Part shown: positions 1 through 8,311 of the stretch, in pieces
Layout: each line of letters begins with the position of its first letter
Numbering within the stretch: position 1 is the first letter of the stretch
Source: a virus
DNA length: 41,502 nt
Virus record (IMG/VR): IMGVR_UViG_3300037071_003849
Span: 1-41,502 of that record
Direction: 5' to 3' (one strand)
Program-made: the position numbers and the translations under genes
Notes under the pieces: generated by a model
The model's database searches: none
Seen by the model: only the letters and a program-made list of their open reading frames with translations
Told to the model about the DNA's origin: nothing

Positions 1-2
1 AG

Positions 3-128
3 CCAGGCGCTCCAGCTCGCACAGGCCACAGGCAACGCCGAAGCCGCACGGCTGCTGCAGACGCAACTGGGCTTGCTCGATGCATCCATCCAGAGCACGG
101 CTATCGAACAGCAGGGGTCACTTGGCCG
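3..128. repeat. Left copy of the 126-bp terminal direct repeat (contig overlap)
   Basis: Bases 3-128 are identical to 41377-41502. The two bases before them (AG here, AC at 41375-41376) match only at the first. A gene reads in frame across the joined ends, so the repeat closes a circle of about 41,374 bp. It is most simply an assembly overlap of a circular or circularly permuted molecule, not a true terminal repeat of the virion DNA. Confidence 0.93.
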
Positions 129-261
129 TGGCGACCTGACGCTCAGGGCCATCCTCGGGCTGCTCACGAACCAACTGGGCTATGACACGCTCGGCAGCAA
201 CAATGCCTTCAACGCCTCGACGCTCAACCAGAACTGGCTTCGCACCCTGATGGGACTCTGA
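3..261 (+). CDS. C-terminal part of the virion protein that begins at 40424 (wraps round the contig ends)
   Basis: This is the 3' end of the reading frame starting at 40424; joining 41502 to 129 gives a 403-aa protein ending in TGA at 259-261. The segment is Gln/Leu/Ala-rich and predicted helical (LLQTQLGLLD, ILGLLTNQLG). The next virion gene starts two bases after the stop, consistent with a tightly packed late operon. Bases 3-128 duplicate the right end, so only 129-261 are unique here. The function is described with the 40424 entry. Confidence 0.85.
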   Translation, partial: QALQLAQATGNAEAARLLQTQLGLLDASIQSTAIEQQGSLGRGDLTLRAILGLLTNQLGYDTLGSNNAFNASTLNQNWLRTLMGL

Positions 262-262
262 T

Positions 263-1240
263 ATGGGCTTTCTCGACGTTCTCAAAAAGATCGCTGGTGG
301 CGTCAGCATCGCGAGTGACCCGGCCAGCGCACTGGGAGCCAGCGCGGCGGACAACCGGCGACTGCAAAACAACTTTGCCGACAGCCGTGGCCGCACGCTG
401 TCCGACATCTACCGCACACAGGTCGGCCAGCAAACTGGCATCTACGGGTCACAGGCGGACCAGCAGACGAGTCAATACGGGACGCAGCAGCAAGCCATAC
501 TGAATGCCCTGCTGGGCAGTAGCCGGGAAGCGCAGGGCAACGCGCAGATCGATCTCGATCGCCGCAAGTTTGCGCTCGATGCGCCCGGCACCCGTGCGAA
601 TCAAGCCGTGCGCGGGTCACTGCTCCAGACCGCCCAACCGTTTCGTATCAGCGGCGGTTCCCCGCGGTTGCAGGCGCACACCCCGACCATCAGCGGCGGG
701 GCCAATGAACCGCTCGGCCCCGGTGCGCGGGAAGCCGGATCATTGCTCGAAGGTATCGCGCTCTCAGGACTCCGCTCCGGCGACACGTTCGACCCGTTGC
801 AGAAGACCGACTTCCAGGGAGGCGTGCTGAAACCACCAGGCATCCTGGCCGCGCCGACGCCCATTGCTGCACCGAAGTTGCCGGACTATCAGGGACCGGG
901 AGCCATCGAGTCGATCCTGGGCGCACTCGGCCTGGCGAAACCCGTCATCGACAACATCCTGAACAAGCTCAAGAACAATGTTCCCGGCTCTGGTGTCAAT
1001 CCCTACACCTTCGGCGGCACTATTGACCGGACTCCGCCTGAACCCCCGCCGGGACTGACGGGCGAGACCAGCGGACGCTTCTACGCCGACCCGTGGAACA
1101 TGGACCCGTTCAACCCCTACGCCTTCGGCACGACCATCGACACCAATGCCCCCGATGAGCCGTTCAATCCCTACACGTTCGGGGGCGGCATTGACACGTC
1201 ACCGCCGCAATATGACGACTGGTGGAATCAGGAGTTCTGA
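263..1240 (+). CDS. Virion-associated protein with three FNPYxFG repeats
   Basis: 325 aa, start ATG one base after the preceding stop. The N-terminal 120 residues are Gln/Ser/Ala-rich and probably helical, similar in style to the preceding protein's C-terminus. The middle is Pro/Gly-rich. The last 80 residues carry three copies of an (F/V)NPYxFGxxID motif, encoded from about 998, 1112 and 1166, with acidic proline-rich linkers. I do not recognise the family. Its place between the tail/hub genes and putative ejection proteins suggests a structural or ejected protein. The repeats could be docking motifs for a multimeric partner; that is inference. Confidence 0.75.
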   Translation: MGFLDVLKKIAGGVSIASDPASALGASAADNRRLQNNFADSRGRTLSDIYRTQVGQQTGIYGSQADQQTSQYGTQQQAILNALLGSSREAQGNAQIDLDRRKFALDAPGTRANQAVRGSLLQTAQPFRISGGSPRLQAHTPTISGGANEPLGPGAREAGSLLEGIALSGLRSGDTFDPLQKTDFQGGVLKPPGILAAPTPIAAPKLPDYQGPGAIESILGALGLAKPVIDNILNKLKNNVPGSGVNPYTFGGTIDRTPPEPPPGLTGETSGRFYADPWNMDPFNPYAFGTTIDTNAPDEPFNPYTFGGGIDTSPPQYDDWWNQEF

Positions 1241-1242
1241 CC

Positions 1243-2400
1243 ATGTGGGGCATTAGCGGCGACGTCGGCGAGATCTATCGCCAGCAGCAGAGTGACGCAC
1301 TCAAGGATCAACTGCTGCAGCAGGAAATGGCCCAGCGCATCAAAGCCTTTGAAGAGACGCAGGCCCAGAACCGCGCCGAAGCGGAGCAGCGGCGTCTCAC
1401 CAATGAACGCCTCGCCCGTCAGGAGGAGCGGCAAACGCGCCTCGATACCGAAGCGGCGGATACGCGCGGCGGACAGCAGCGGGCCATCGGGAACATTCAG
1501 AACCTGATTCCGTTGCTGCAGCCGGGGACGCCGGAGTTCCGCAACGAAGTGAGCCAGCAAGCCCTGCGCATCGACCCCGAACGGGCCGTCTCGGAACTAC
1601 TCAGAGAACCGAAAGAGCCCACCAAATATCGCGTGACCACGAAAGGCCCGCGCGGTGAGCCCATCGCGAGCGTGAAGACCGAAGAGGAATTGGCGCGCGG
1701 GGACGTGCAGGAATATCGCGAACCGAAGCAGCCACGCGAAGACCAGATCATTCCGGTGCAAACCACCGACGCGCAGGGCAATCCGATTACGGTCTACATG
1801 CGGGAGTCACAGGCGCTCGGGCAGAACTTCACGCGCGCCGTGCCGAAGAAGCCACCGACCGGCCAGCAATCCACGGCACTTGCCTACTACAAGCGCATGG
1901 ACGAAGCCATCAAGACGATGGACGAGGTCGAAAACAAGGTGTCCGACAAGGACATCTTCCTGATCAACAACTCGCCCTTGCCGAATCTCATCAACAACCC
2001 ACTACTCTCCGAAGCCGGTCAACTCTACGCACAGGCCCTAGGCACCTATACCGAGGCGCGTCTACGCAAGGAATCCGGGGCGGCGATTGCCCAGCACGAG
2101 TTTGCCCAGGACCGACAGATCATCGGCCGTCAAGTCGGCGATACGCCGAAGACACTGGCGCAGAAGCGACAAACACGCCAGACCACCGCCCGCGGCATTG
2201 CCAGAGCGGCCGGCCCAGCGTACGAGCAGGAGTTTGGTGAACCGCTGGAGCAACTGACGCCTCAAACCGTTCGGCCTGGAGGCGATGGCACGCAGGATTG
2301 GCTGAAGGTGCCTGCCGCGCAGCGGCCGGTCGGGGCAGAAGCGACGGTGCCGAATTTAGGACCGTCGACCTGGAATGGCCGGGGCTGGGTGAAAAAGTAG
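1243..2400 (+). CDS. Probable internal virion/ejection protein with long coiled coil
   Basis: 385 aa from ATG 1243, chosen over the in-frame GTG at 1222 because AGGAG at 1230-1234 sits 8 nt upstream and the GTG lies inside the preceding gene. Residues 15-75 are a strongly charged Gln/Glu/Arg heptad-like helix (EEQLAQRIKAFEE type composition). A proline-rich middle and a helical C-terminal third follow. There is no signal peptide or membrane segment. Composition and position resemble ejected internal proteins of podovirus-like phages, but no specific family is recognised. Confidence 0.75.
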   Translation: MWGISGDVGEIYRQQQSDALKDQLLQQEMAQRIKAFEETQAQNRAEAEQRRLTNERLARQEERQTRLDTEAADTRGGQQRAIGNIQNLIPLLQPGTPEFRNEVSQQALRIDPERAVSELLREPKEPTKYRVTTKGPRGEPIASVKTEEELARGDVQEYREPKQPREDQIIPVQTTDAQGNPITVYMRESQALGQNFTRAVPKKPPTGQQSTALAYYKRMDEAIKTMDEVENKVSDKDIFLINNSPLPNLINNPLLSEAGQLYAQALGTYTEARLRKESGAAIAQHEFAQDRQIIGRQVGDTPKTLAQKRQTRQTTARGIARAAGPAYEQEFGEPLEQLTPQTVRPGGDGTQDWLKVPAAQRPVGAEATVPNLGPSTWNGRGWVKK

Positions 2401-2406
2401 GACGCG

Positions 2407-3816
2407 ATGGCCCAGCAACAGCAAGTTATCTACGACGACGCGGGCAATCCGCTGACTCCGTCTGACGTGGGCATGGTCTTCGATGACGAAGGCAAGCCGG
2501 TCATGGCGGCCTCGCACGAAGCGCCAAAGGAATCCACGTTTACTGAGCGCCTGCAGCAACTCCCAGGAGAACTCCCACGGCTTCTGAAGGAAGCCGCGTG
2601 GAAAGCCGCCGGACCAGGACTCTTCGCGGATACCGCAGGAGCCGGGGCCACGGCTGGCGGGATGGCCGGACTCGCGCTAGCCGGAGAGACTGCCGGTGCC
2701 TCACTGCTGATCCCAATTCTGACAGCCCTCGGCGCGGCCGGTGGAAAAGCTGTCGACCTCGCCAGCGAAGGAAAGTCCTTCTACCCGAGCGATGTGGCCC
2801 CGCGCGTAGCTGGTGAAACGCTTCTGTCGATGGTCCCGGCTGGTTTCAAAGGTGGCGGGAACGTGGTTGCCAAGGCTGGCGAGCGCATGGCCCGCAGCGC
2901 GATCAAGCCCACCGTCAGCGCCGGAGCGGGAGAAGCGCAGCGGCGATTTGGTTCTCGCGCCCTCGCCTCAGACGCCAGCGACGAAATCATCCGCCGAGGC
3001 CTTGAGCGCAATATGTTCGGCGGTGCTGATCCCATCGGCACCGTGAAGGCGGCGCAGGAAGCCACCGTCGAAGAACTCAACCGCGTCATCGGCGACCAGC
3101 CCGTCACGCTAGCGCCCGTGCTCAGCAGCCCATTCAGACGCGCACGCGGAGCCGCCTCCGGAGCTGTCAAAAACATCCCCGGCGCACAGTCGGCGGTGCG
3201 GTCAGAAATCAACGCACTGCGAAAGGGCGTGCTCGGTGAAGACGTCACACGGCCTGTCGTCAGCCACGTCCCGTCGCCCATTCTCGGCCCCAGCGGTCAG
3301 CCGCTTATGACGATGCGAACCACCCCAGTCGTCGCGCGCCGATTTCGTGAAGAGGTGCCAGCGAAAGAGTTGTGGGATGCCGCCAAGAAGCTCGATGCCA
3401 GCAATAACTACGAGCGCCCCGCCACGGATTTGATTGACAAGTTTAACCAATGGACGAGCGGGGCCATGCGCGGCGGTGTCAAGGGAGCGGTGCCTGAAGC
3501 CCAGCCTGTACTCGCTCGCTACGGCGATGAAACAGCCCTACTGAAGATGATGGCGAACCCGACCAACCGCGAAACCAACAAGAACCAGGTGATGCGGTTG
3601 CCCACGATGCTCGCCGCCTTGGCCGACCTCTCGCAAGGCCGACTGCCCATTGGTGCGGTAGTAGCGAATGTGGCCGACCGCACGGCACTGCAAAACTCGC
3701 AACGGCTGTTCAATGCCGGCCGTGACGCCCCGCGGACCGCAGCGAAGGCCATGCTCGCGAGTGATGCGCTGCGGGAAGCCTTGATGCGACTGCTCAGCGA
3801 AGAACCGCAACCCTAG
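2407..3816 (+). CDS. Probable ejection protein with glycine/alanine-rich hydrophobic segments
   Basis: 469 aa, start ATG with AGGA 4-8 nt upstream. Residues about 70-125 are small-residue-rich and hydrophobic (GLFADTAGAGATAGGMAGLA, then an LLIPILTALGAAGG helix) and could insert in a membrane. The rest is mixed alpha with many Arg/Ala residues. Such segments occur in phage internal proteins that help DNA cross the inner membrane, and the gene lies between the coiled-coil protein and the putative lysis genes. No enzymatic motif is seen. The ejection role is an inference from composition and synteny. Confidence 0.7.
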   Translation: MAQQQQVIYDDAGNPLTPSDVGMVFDDEGKPVMAASHEAPKESTFTERLQQLPGELPRLLKEAAWKAAGPGLFADTAGAGATAGGMAGLALAGETAGASLLIPILTALGAAGGKAVDLASEGKSFYPSDVAPRVAGETLLSMVPAGFKGGGNVVAKAGERMARSAIKPTVSAGAGEAQRRFGSRALASDASDEIIRRGLERNMFGGADPIGTVKAAQEATVEELNRVIGDQPVTLAPVLSSPFRRARGAASGAVKNIPGAQSAVRSEINALRKGVLGEDVTRPVVSHVPSPILGPSGQPLMTMRTTPVVARRFREEVPAKELWDAAKKLDASNNYERPATDLIDKFNQWTSGAMRGGVKGAVPEAQPVLARYGDETALLKMMANPTNRETNKNQVMRLPTMLAALADLSQGRLPIGAVVANVADRTALQNSQRLFNAGRDAPRTAAKAMLASDALREALMRLLSEEPQP

Positions 3817-3825
3817 GAGGCCATC

Positions 3826-4008
3826 GTGGGACTGATCTCGCTCATCCTGTTACTGGTGGTGGTCGGCGTCGTCCTCTATCTCATCGAAACCTACATCCCG
3901 ATGAGCCCGCCGATCAAGACCGTCATTCGCGTGGTCGTCGTCATCGTCCTCTGCTTGTACCTGCTGCAACTCTTCGTCGGTGATGTGCCCCTGCCCAGAC
4001 TGCGCTAG
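3826..4008 (+). CDS. Small double-TM membrane protein (Thivi_2564-like; possible holin)
   Basis: 60 aa from GTG 3826, preceded by an excellent TAGGAGG at 3815-3821. Two hydrophobic helices (about residues 3-22 and 33-52) flank a short loop with the IPMSPPIKTVI element. This is the shape of a widespread tiny membrane protein family in proteobacteria and phages (Thivi_2564-type). The stop overlaps the Shine-Dalgarno of the next gene (TAGGAG). Lying just before a glycosidase-like enzyme it could serve as a holin, but the family itself has no proven function. Confidence 0.75.
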   Translation: MGLISLILLLVVVGVVLYLIETYIPMSPPIKTVIRVVVVIVLCLYLLQLFVGDVPLPRLR

Positions 4009-4017
4009 GAGTCCTTC

Positions 4018-5568
4018 GTGCCCACCAACCTGAAGCCCGCCGTCGATCGCATCAACAACGCCTTCCCCTGGCTGCTGCAGTGGAACGACCATAAAGCCTG
4101 TGGCGAGTTCCTGCAGCGGGTCGCCAACGAGCCGGAGTGCAAGGCCGAACGTGTGGGGCTGCTGAGTAAGGACCCCGGCGAGAACGGCTACACCTTTCCC
4201 AACGGCATCCGCACCAGCCACGATGTCATCGCCTGGCCGAACGGCGAGAGAGTCGACATCATTCAGAGCGCCGGCGGCCATCCCGCGCCGGGCGGCCCCG
4301 CGTGGGGCGTGATTCCACCCGACCAGTGGCGCCCCGCGAATAAATGGGTGGACATCTCGAGTTGGCCGATCTTCGACAGCGGCACGCCACATGACGCAGG
4401 TGATGCGGCCAAGGCATGCGAAGTCATGATGGGCTGGTTCTGCTGGATGCGTGCGTGGGCTGATTGGCCTGACCTCTGTAAAGAGAACGAGGCGTGGATC
4501 ATCGGCGAGATTAACCCGACGGCATACCGCGTGATGCTGTGCGTCGAAGGGCAATCGCATCAGCAGGGCAGCGACCCGGACGTGTGGCGCGATGCGGGTG
4601 TCACGATCGAAGCCCCGCAGTGGGAAGACCGATTCAAGAAGATGCTGGATCACGTCGGCTCGCAAGGCCGCAAGGTTCACGCGACGTTGTACGGCGGAAT
4701 CAACTATGTCCCCACTGAGGATGATCGTCGACGTTTCAACGATCGCATCGTCGCAGCGGCGGAAGGACGATGGGCAGCGATCCGTTCATTCGAGGTCGCA
4801 AATGAGTACACCGTTAACAAATTTACTGCTGACCAAGTGCGTAATGCAGGTCGCGATCTGCGCTCCAAGGTGCCCGCAGGCACGCTCATCTCGCTCTCGT
4901 CACCGGACGCTGCGCACGGCAGCAGTGGAACGAATCCGACCAACGAAGAAGTCGAAGCGAGCTTCGATGTCCTCTATGGCGGTGACGGAGCCGGGGCCAA
5001 CGAATGCACGATCCATACGATGAGAGGCGACCCGAACAACAAGTGGGCCGACCCCTTCTCATATAACTTCTGCTATCCAAACCTCAAGAAGATCAACAAC
5101 GAGCCGCCAGGACCGGGCAGTTCAGCGGGCGGGATGTACACCAACGCATCCGACGTGCAGCGCGACCTGACCAACACCATCAACGCAGGCTGGGCGGCGT
5201 ATGTCACGCACTGCGAATGGTCCGTCTGGAACGGTTTTCTGCCGGATTGCTACCATAACGGATGGCGGGAAGTGAAGTACGTCTCGCAGTTGCCGCAGAT
5301 GCCTGAGATTGGCAAGGTCGTGAAGAGTCTAGGGGTCCATCCCCAGGAGGAGCCTGAAGTGCCTGTACCCGCATATGATGAAGGGTGGCTGCAAGACGTG
5401 GTGCGACCTGCGGTCGTCGCAACCTACACCGAGGCCAACCATCCGCTTGACGACCTTTATCCAACGTGGATGTGCCGGACCCTCTATGACTACGACGCTG
5501 GCATGAGTAAGGATGACTCACTCAACAAGCACATCGGCGAACTGCGGGCGGCCCTCGGCCTTCCGTGA
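4018..5568 (+). CDS. Glycoside-hydrolase-like (TIM-barrel) protein, candidate lysin or depolymerase
   Basis: 516 aa from GTG 4018 (TAGGAG 6 nt upstream). Residues about 165-440 look like a (beta/alpha)8 glycosidase barrel. FEVANEY at 258-264 puts Glu263 after Asn in the strand-4 position typical of the acid/base of clan GH-A. HCEWSVW near Glu400 could supply the nucleophile. The N-terminal 160 residues (repeated Trp and GGHPAPGG) and a C-terminal helix of about 65 residues could be attachment domains. It ends the late operon and overlaps the convergent HNH gene by 51 bp. It could be an endolysin or a virion-borne polysaccharide depolymerase. Confidence 0.6.
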   Translation: MPTNLKPAVDRINNAFPWLLQWNDHKACGEFLQRVANEPECKAERVGLLSKDPGENGYTFPNGIRTSHDVIAWPNGERVDIIQSAGGHPAPGGPAWGVIPPDQWRPANKWVDISSWPIFDSGTPHDAGDAAKACEVMMGWFCWMRAWADWPDLCKENEAWIIGEINPTAYRVMLCVEGQSHQQGSDPDVWRDAGVTIEAPQWEDRFKKMLDHVGSQGRKVHATLYGGINYVPTEDDRRRFNDRIVAAAEGRWAAIRSFEVANEYTVNKFTADQVRNAGRDLRSKVPAGTLISLSSPDAAHGSSGTNPTNEEVEASFDVLYGGDGAGANECTIHTMRGDPNNKWADPFSYNFCYPNLKKINNEPPGPGSSAGGMYTNASDVQRDLTNTINAGWAAYVTHCEWSVWNGFLPDCYHNGWREVKYVSQLPQMPEIGKVVKSLGVHPQEEPEVPVPAYDEGWLQDVVRPAVVATYTEANHPLDDLYPTWMCRTLYDYDAGMSKDDSLNKHIGELRAALGLP

Positions 5569-6243
5569 GCGCTTGTTCTTCGCCTGTTCAGATGATGTCG
5601 CCCATCGTACGTTGCCGACCTCGTAGTTTCCATCGTTGTTGACTCTGTCGATGGAATGCTTCGGACTGGGACATGGACCCATGTCTGCCAGGAACGCTTC
5701 GAAACTGTGCAGCCATCGCTCGCAGACGGTAATTCCACGTCCGCCATATCGCATCCAACGAATGCTTTTAGGATAAGTGCAGCGAGCCTTCATCGCGCAC
5801 CAGATCCTGTACTCCCGCACGCCTTTGCTCTGACCGTGCTTCAGCCTCCGAGCACTCGCCAGTTCCGCATTCAAGCATCCGCATGATCTCGTAAAGCCCT
5901 GCACGAGATTGGGGCGGGGAATACTACGGGTCTTGCCGCAAGCGCATTCGCACAGCCATCCGCTGTGCTCTCCAAAATTCTCATCACGCCGAAGGACGGT
6001 CAGACGGCCGAAGGTGCGTCCAGTGATGTCTCCACGCAGTTTCCACCGCGCCTTTACAGTGTCGGACTTCCAGCACCCGCATGATTTTGTGTGACCCTTG
6101 CGAAGGCGCCCTGACTGGACACGCCGTTCTGCTCCGCAATCGCAACGGCATAGCCACGCGCCGTCATGGCCGATACGTCCATCCCGCCTGAGTGCCACCA
6201 GGCGTCCGAACCGCTGGCCGGTGATGTCGACCCGATGACTCAT
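5518..6243 (-). CDS. HNH homing-type endonuclease with two Cys-rich DNA-binding repeats
   Basis: 241 aa from ATG 6243, with GGAGGGG just upstream on the minus strand; this start is preferred to the longer one at 6285. Two tandem N-terminal modules follow the pattern GxxFGRLxxLRR...WxCxCxCG...SCGC (about residues 6-60 and 60-115), as in free-standing phage HNH nucleases. The C-terminal half contains YRIWCAMKARC, an HSIDRVNNDGNY active-site region and the GNVRWAT/EQAKNK signature. It is a paralogue of the HNH gene at 29929-30492. It lies antisense and its 3' end overlaps the glycosidase-like gene by 51 bp, as expected for a selfish insertion. Confidence 0.9.
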   Translation of the reverse strand: MSHRVDITGQRFGRLVALRRDGRIGHDGAWLCRCDCGAERRVQSGRLRKGHTKSCGCWKSDTVKARWKLRGDITGRTFGRLTVLRRDENFGEHSGWLCECACGKTRSIPRPNLVQGFTRSCGCLNAELASARRLKHGQSKGVREYRIWCAMKARCTYPKSIRWMRYGGRGITVCERWLHSFEAFLADMGPCPSPKHSIDRVNNDGNYEVGNVRWATSSEQAKNKRSRKAEGRPQFADVLVE

Positions 6244-6254
6244 GGCCCCTCCGC

Positions 6255-6425
6255 CTAGCGGTATCCCTTCAGGATGCCGACGCACTGATACTCTTTGAAC
6301 CCGTCAGCCATGCACTCGGCGATGAGCCGATGGTGGCGCTGAACCGCATAGACGAGGACCGCGACCACGATGACCAGCATCAGGCCGATCGATGTCCAGA
6401 ACGTCTTGTCACTGCCCAGGATCAT
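6255..6425 (-). CDS. Small single-TM protein
   Basis: 56 aa. ATG 6425 overlaps the TGA of the upstream gene (ATGA), so translational coupling decides the start. One hydrophobic helix (about residues 10-29) is followed by a His/Arg-rich juxtamembrane stretch and a C-terminus containing one Cys. It is the third gene of a leftward trio of small membrane proteins, which suggests a lysis cassette; a spanin-like accessory role is possible but unsupported by motif. Confidence 0.65.
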   Translation of the reverse strand: MILGSDKTFWTSIGLMLVIVVAVLVYAVQRHHRLIAECMADGFKEYQCVGILKGYR

Positions 6426-6628
6426 TTGGGCAGCCTCACCAGAATCTGAAAGACCAGTCCGAGGGTGACCAGGCTCAAGGTGATGAGCACCCCGACCATC
6501 CATTTCAGCAGGAGCAGGTCGGCTTCGACCTTGGTAAAGCGGTTCTCGTAGCCGGCGACTTCTTCAGCGGCCTTCCGGGCCTGCTCTTCACTCGGCGCAA
6601 GCAGCGCCTTGTACAACTCACCCAGCAT
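6422..6628 (-). CDS. XhlA-like small membrane protein, candidate holin
   Basis: 68 aa. An amphipathic, charged N-terminal helix of about 35 residues leads into KVEADLLLLKWMVGV and a single C-terminal TM helix ending at a short polar tail. This is the arrangement of haemolysin XhlA-family holin components (coiled coil, then one TM near the C-terminus). It is followed by a coupled small TM gene and preceded by a similar coiled-coil/TM gene. Lysis function is inferred from architecture only. Confidence 0.65.
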   Translation of the reverse strand: MLGELYKALLAPSEEQARKAAEEVAGYENRFTKVEADLLLLKWMVGVLITLSLVTLGLVFQILVRLPK

Positions 6629-6633
6629 GATGC

Positions 6634-6906
6634 TTATGGCTTCACCGCGGGCAGGAATCTCGCGAGTGCGGCCAGCAACGCCATGAGCCCGCCCAGAATG
6701 ATGATGATGCGGTTCCCCTGCTGGGCCATCTCGGTGCGCAGGACCGCCATCTCGGTGCGCAATTCAGCGACGGCCGCTTTCAGGTCCCCCTTGGTCGCGA
6801 ATTGGTCAAGGTCCGGTGCGGGGTGAATCTCGGCGGCGGCTCGCTCAGCGAGTCCATCATCCACTCCAGCCGCTTTCAGTGCTTGATACAGGGCGACGCT
6901 GCTCAT
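6634..6906 (-). CDS. Coiled-coil plus C-terminal TM protein (DUF1640-like shape)
   Basis: 90 aa, ATG 6906 with a strong GAGGAGGG upstream. Residues 1-30 form an Ala-rich helix. Residues 35-65 show heptads with near-identical repeats (LRTEMAVLRTEMA), and residues 68-87 are a TM helix. The family pattern (coiled coil then TM) is frequent in phage genomes next to lysis genes. It is the first gene of the leftward trio and starts downstream of a TATAAT at 6993-6998 on the minus strand. Confidence 0.7.
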   Translation of the reverse strand: MSSVALYQALKAAGVDDGLAERAAAEIHPAPDLDQFATKGDLKAAVAELRTEMAVLRTEMAQQGNRIIIILGGLMALLAALARFLPAVKP

Positions 6907-6992
6907 CGGATGCCCTCCTCAGGGCGCCTCAGAAGGTTGGCGGCAGCCGGTGAGGAACCGGGATTCACGCTGCAGGCGCTAGCCGCCGTGCC

Positions 6993-6998
6993 ATTATA
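6993..6998 (-). promoter_or_regulatory. Candidate -10 element for the leftward small-membrane-protein operon
   Basis: The minus strand reads TATAAT here, about 87 nt upstream of ATG 6906. No good TTGACA-like -35 box is seen 16-18 nt upstream, so the promoter may be weak or activator-dependent. The intergenic space of 113 bp also carries the Shine-Dalgarno (GGGAG) of the rightward gene starting at 7020. Confidence 0.4.
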
Positions 6999-7019
6999 CG
7001 TCAGCGGGAGTTTCCTCTG

Positions 7020-7463
7020 ATGCCGCAAGACCCGACACCACCACCGCTCACGGTGCAGGACTATCTGCAGCAAGCGCTCGGCAAAGCCGAGAGTATCGGG
7101 CCTGCGCTCACGCACCGGCAGATGGCAGATGCACAGATGCAGGCGCCCGGCCCAATGGGTGACATCCTGCGAGCGGTGGCATCCGGTGGCTTCTCTGGTG
7201 GACTGAAACTCATTGGCGGCGGCGGTCTACCCACGAAGCCCCCGGCACGCCCACGACCCAATCCCACGCTGGCGTCCATTCTGAGCGACCCGCGCCTGCC
7301 CGATGATGCTTACGCCAATACCGTGAAGACGCTGTCGGATACCGCCATTGCGCGGGAGCTTTTCCGGGTGCAGCAGCCGAGTCTGGGACTGTCCGCACTG
7401 GAGAAAGCCCGACGGGTGGAGCAGTTGCAGCAGGAAGCCGCGCGGCGGGCAGCGACCCGCTAG
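7020..7463 (+). CDS. Hypothetical protein, Gln/Pro-rich
   Basis: 147 aa, ATG 7020 with GGGAG 9 nt upstream. It has a Pro-rich N-terminus, a Gly-rich hydrophobic middle (residues 52-72) and a helical, Gln/Arg-rich C-terminus (EQLQQEAARRAATR). Composition resembles the virion proteins at 263-3816 more than the early genes, so it may be a distal late protein. It is the only rightward gene between the two leftward groups and is convergent with the PP-loop gene. Function unknown. Confidence 0.65.
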   Translation: MPQDPTPPPLTVQDYLQQALGKAESIGPALTHRQMADAQMQAPGPMGDILRAVASGGFSGGLKLIGGGGLPTKPPARPRPNPTLASILSDPRLPDDAYANTVKTLSDTAIARELFRVQQPSLGLSALEKARRVEQLQQEAARRAATR

Positions 7464-7477
7464 TCTACCCCATCATT

Positions 7478-8311
7478 TCACGTCCAGCAGTAGCCTTCAT
7501 CGCAGGTTTCGCCGGGGCCTCTGCCGAAATCCAGTTCGGTTTGCATCTCTTCGCCAATGGCCGCGACCAGCGGACGCCCGAATTGCGTGAGGTAGACCGC
7601 ATCCTTCTCCAGCATCACCCGCCGCTCGTTCAGCACCCGCTCCAGATCCGCCGCCTTGTAGAAGAGTACGGGTCGGTCCCGGCGCAGGTCGGCCCAGACA
7701 CTGGGCTTGTGATATGGACAGAAGTAGCAGGCTGACTTCGGCGGAATCGGTAAGTCGGCCCGCCGAATCACATTCAGGCAGTCTTCCCGCTTCAGTCGCA
7801 GGTCGATGAGTGGAAACTCCCGACGCTGACAGAGGATACTGCGACTCGGCTGCTTGCGGCGCTCGACCCCATCGCCCATTCGATGCGCTTCATCCAGCGA
7901 GAAGCCAATCAGGACATCGGCTGGATGCTGCGGTGTGGCCCCATGCTGCAGCAGATAGCGGCCAACGACCTTAATCTTCCAGTCTTCAGTGCAACTCCGA
8001 GTCCCCGGAGCGCCGGTATCGGACATGCGCACGGGAATCGGCAGGCTGCGCGACTCTGGCCGCATCAACCGTTCATAGAGCGTTTCGACACGGCCGTCGC
8101 GTAGAATCTTCCGCAATTGCACGAGTGGAAATTGATGCGCGGCAGCGAAGGGCACGGCATGCGTCTCGAAATACCGCAACGTCTCCGGGTCTTCTGAGTC
8201 GTCGCCGACATTGGCAAAGAGCGCCGCATCCACCGTGCCGAGTTGGCCCTGACAGGCGAGCACGAGCAGCGCCGTTGACTGCACCCCGCCGCCGTAGGAA
8301 ATGACTCTCAT
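7478..8311 (-). CDS. PAPS-reductase/adenine-nucleotide alpha-hydrolase-like (PP-loop) protein
   Basis: 277 aa. The N-terminal SYGGGVQSTALL (residues 5-16) is a PP-loop pyrophosphatase motif (SGGxxS type). RSCTEDWK (Cys107) and CYFCPYHK (Cys195, Cys198) are the conserved features of phage-encoded PAPS-reductase-superfamily proteins. These bind ATP or an adenylated substrate; in phages the true reaction is generally unknown, with sulfur transfer or nucleotide modification possible. ATG 8311 overlaps the upstream TGA (ATGA). It is the last gene of the leftward early operon. Confidence 0.85.
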   Translation of the reverse strand: MRVISYGGGVQSTALLVLACQGQLGTVDAALFANVGDDSEDPETLRYFETHAVPFAAAHQFPLVQLRKILRDGRVETLYERLMRPESRSLPIPVRMSDTGAPGTRSCTEDWKIKVVGRYLLQHGATPQHPADVLIGFSLDEAHRMGDGVERRKQPSRSILCQRREFPLIDLRLKREDCLNVIRRADLPIPPKSACYFCPYHKPSVWADLRRDRPVLFYKAADLERVLNERRVMLEKDAVYLTQFGRPLVAAIGEEMQTELDFGRGPGETCDEGYCWT

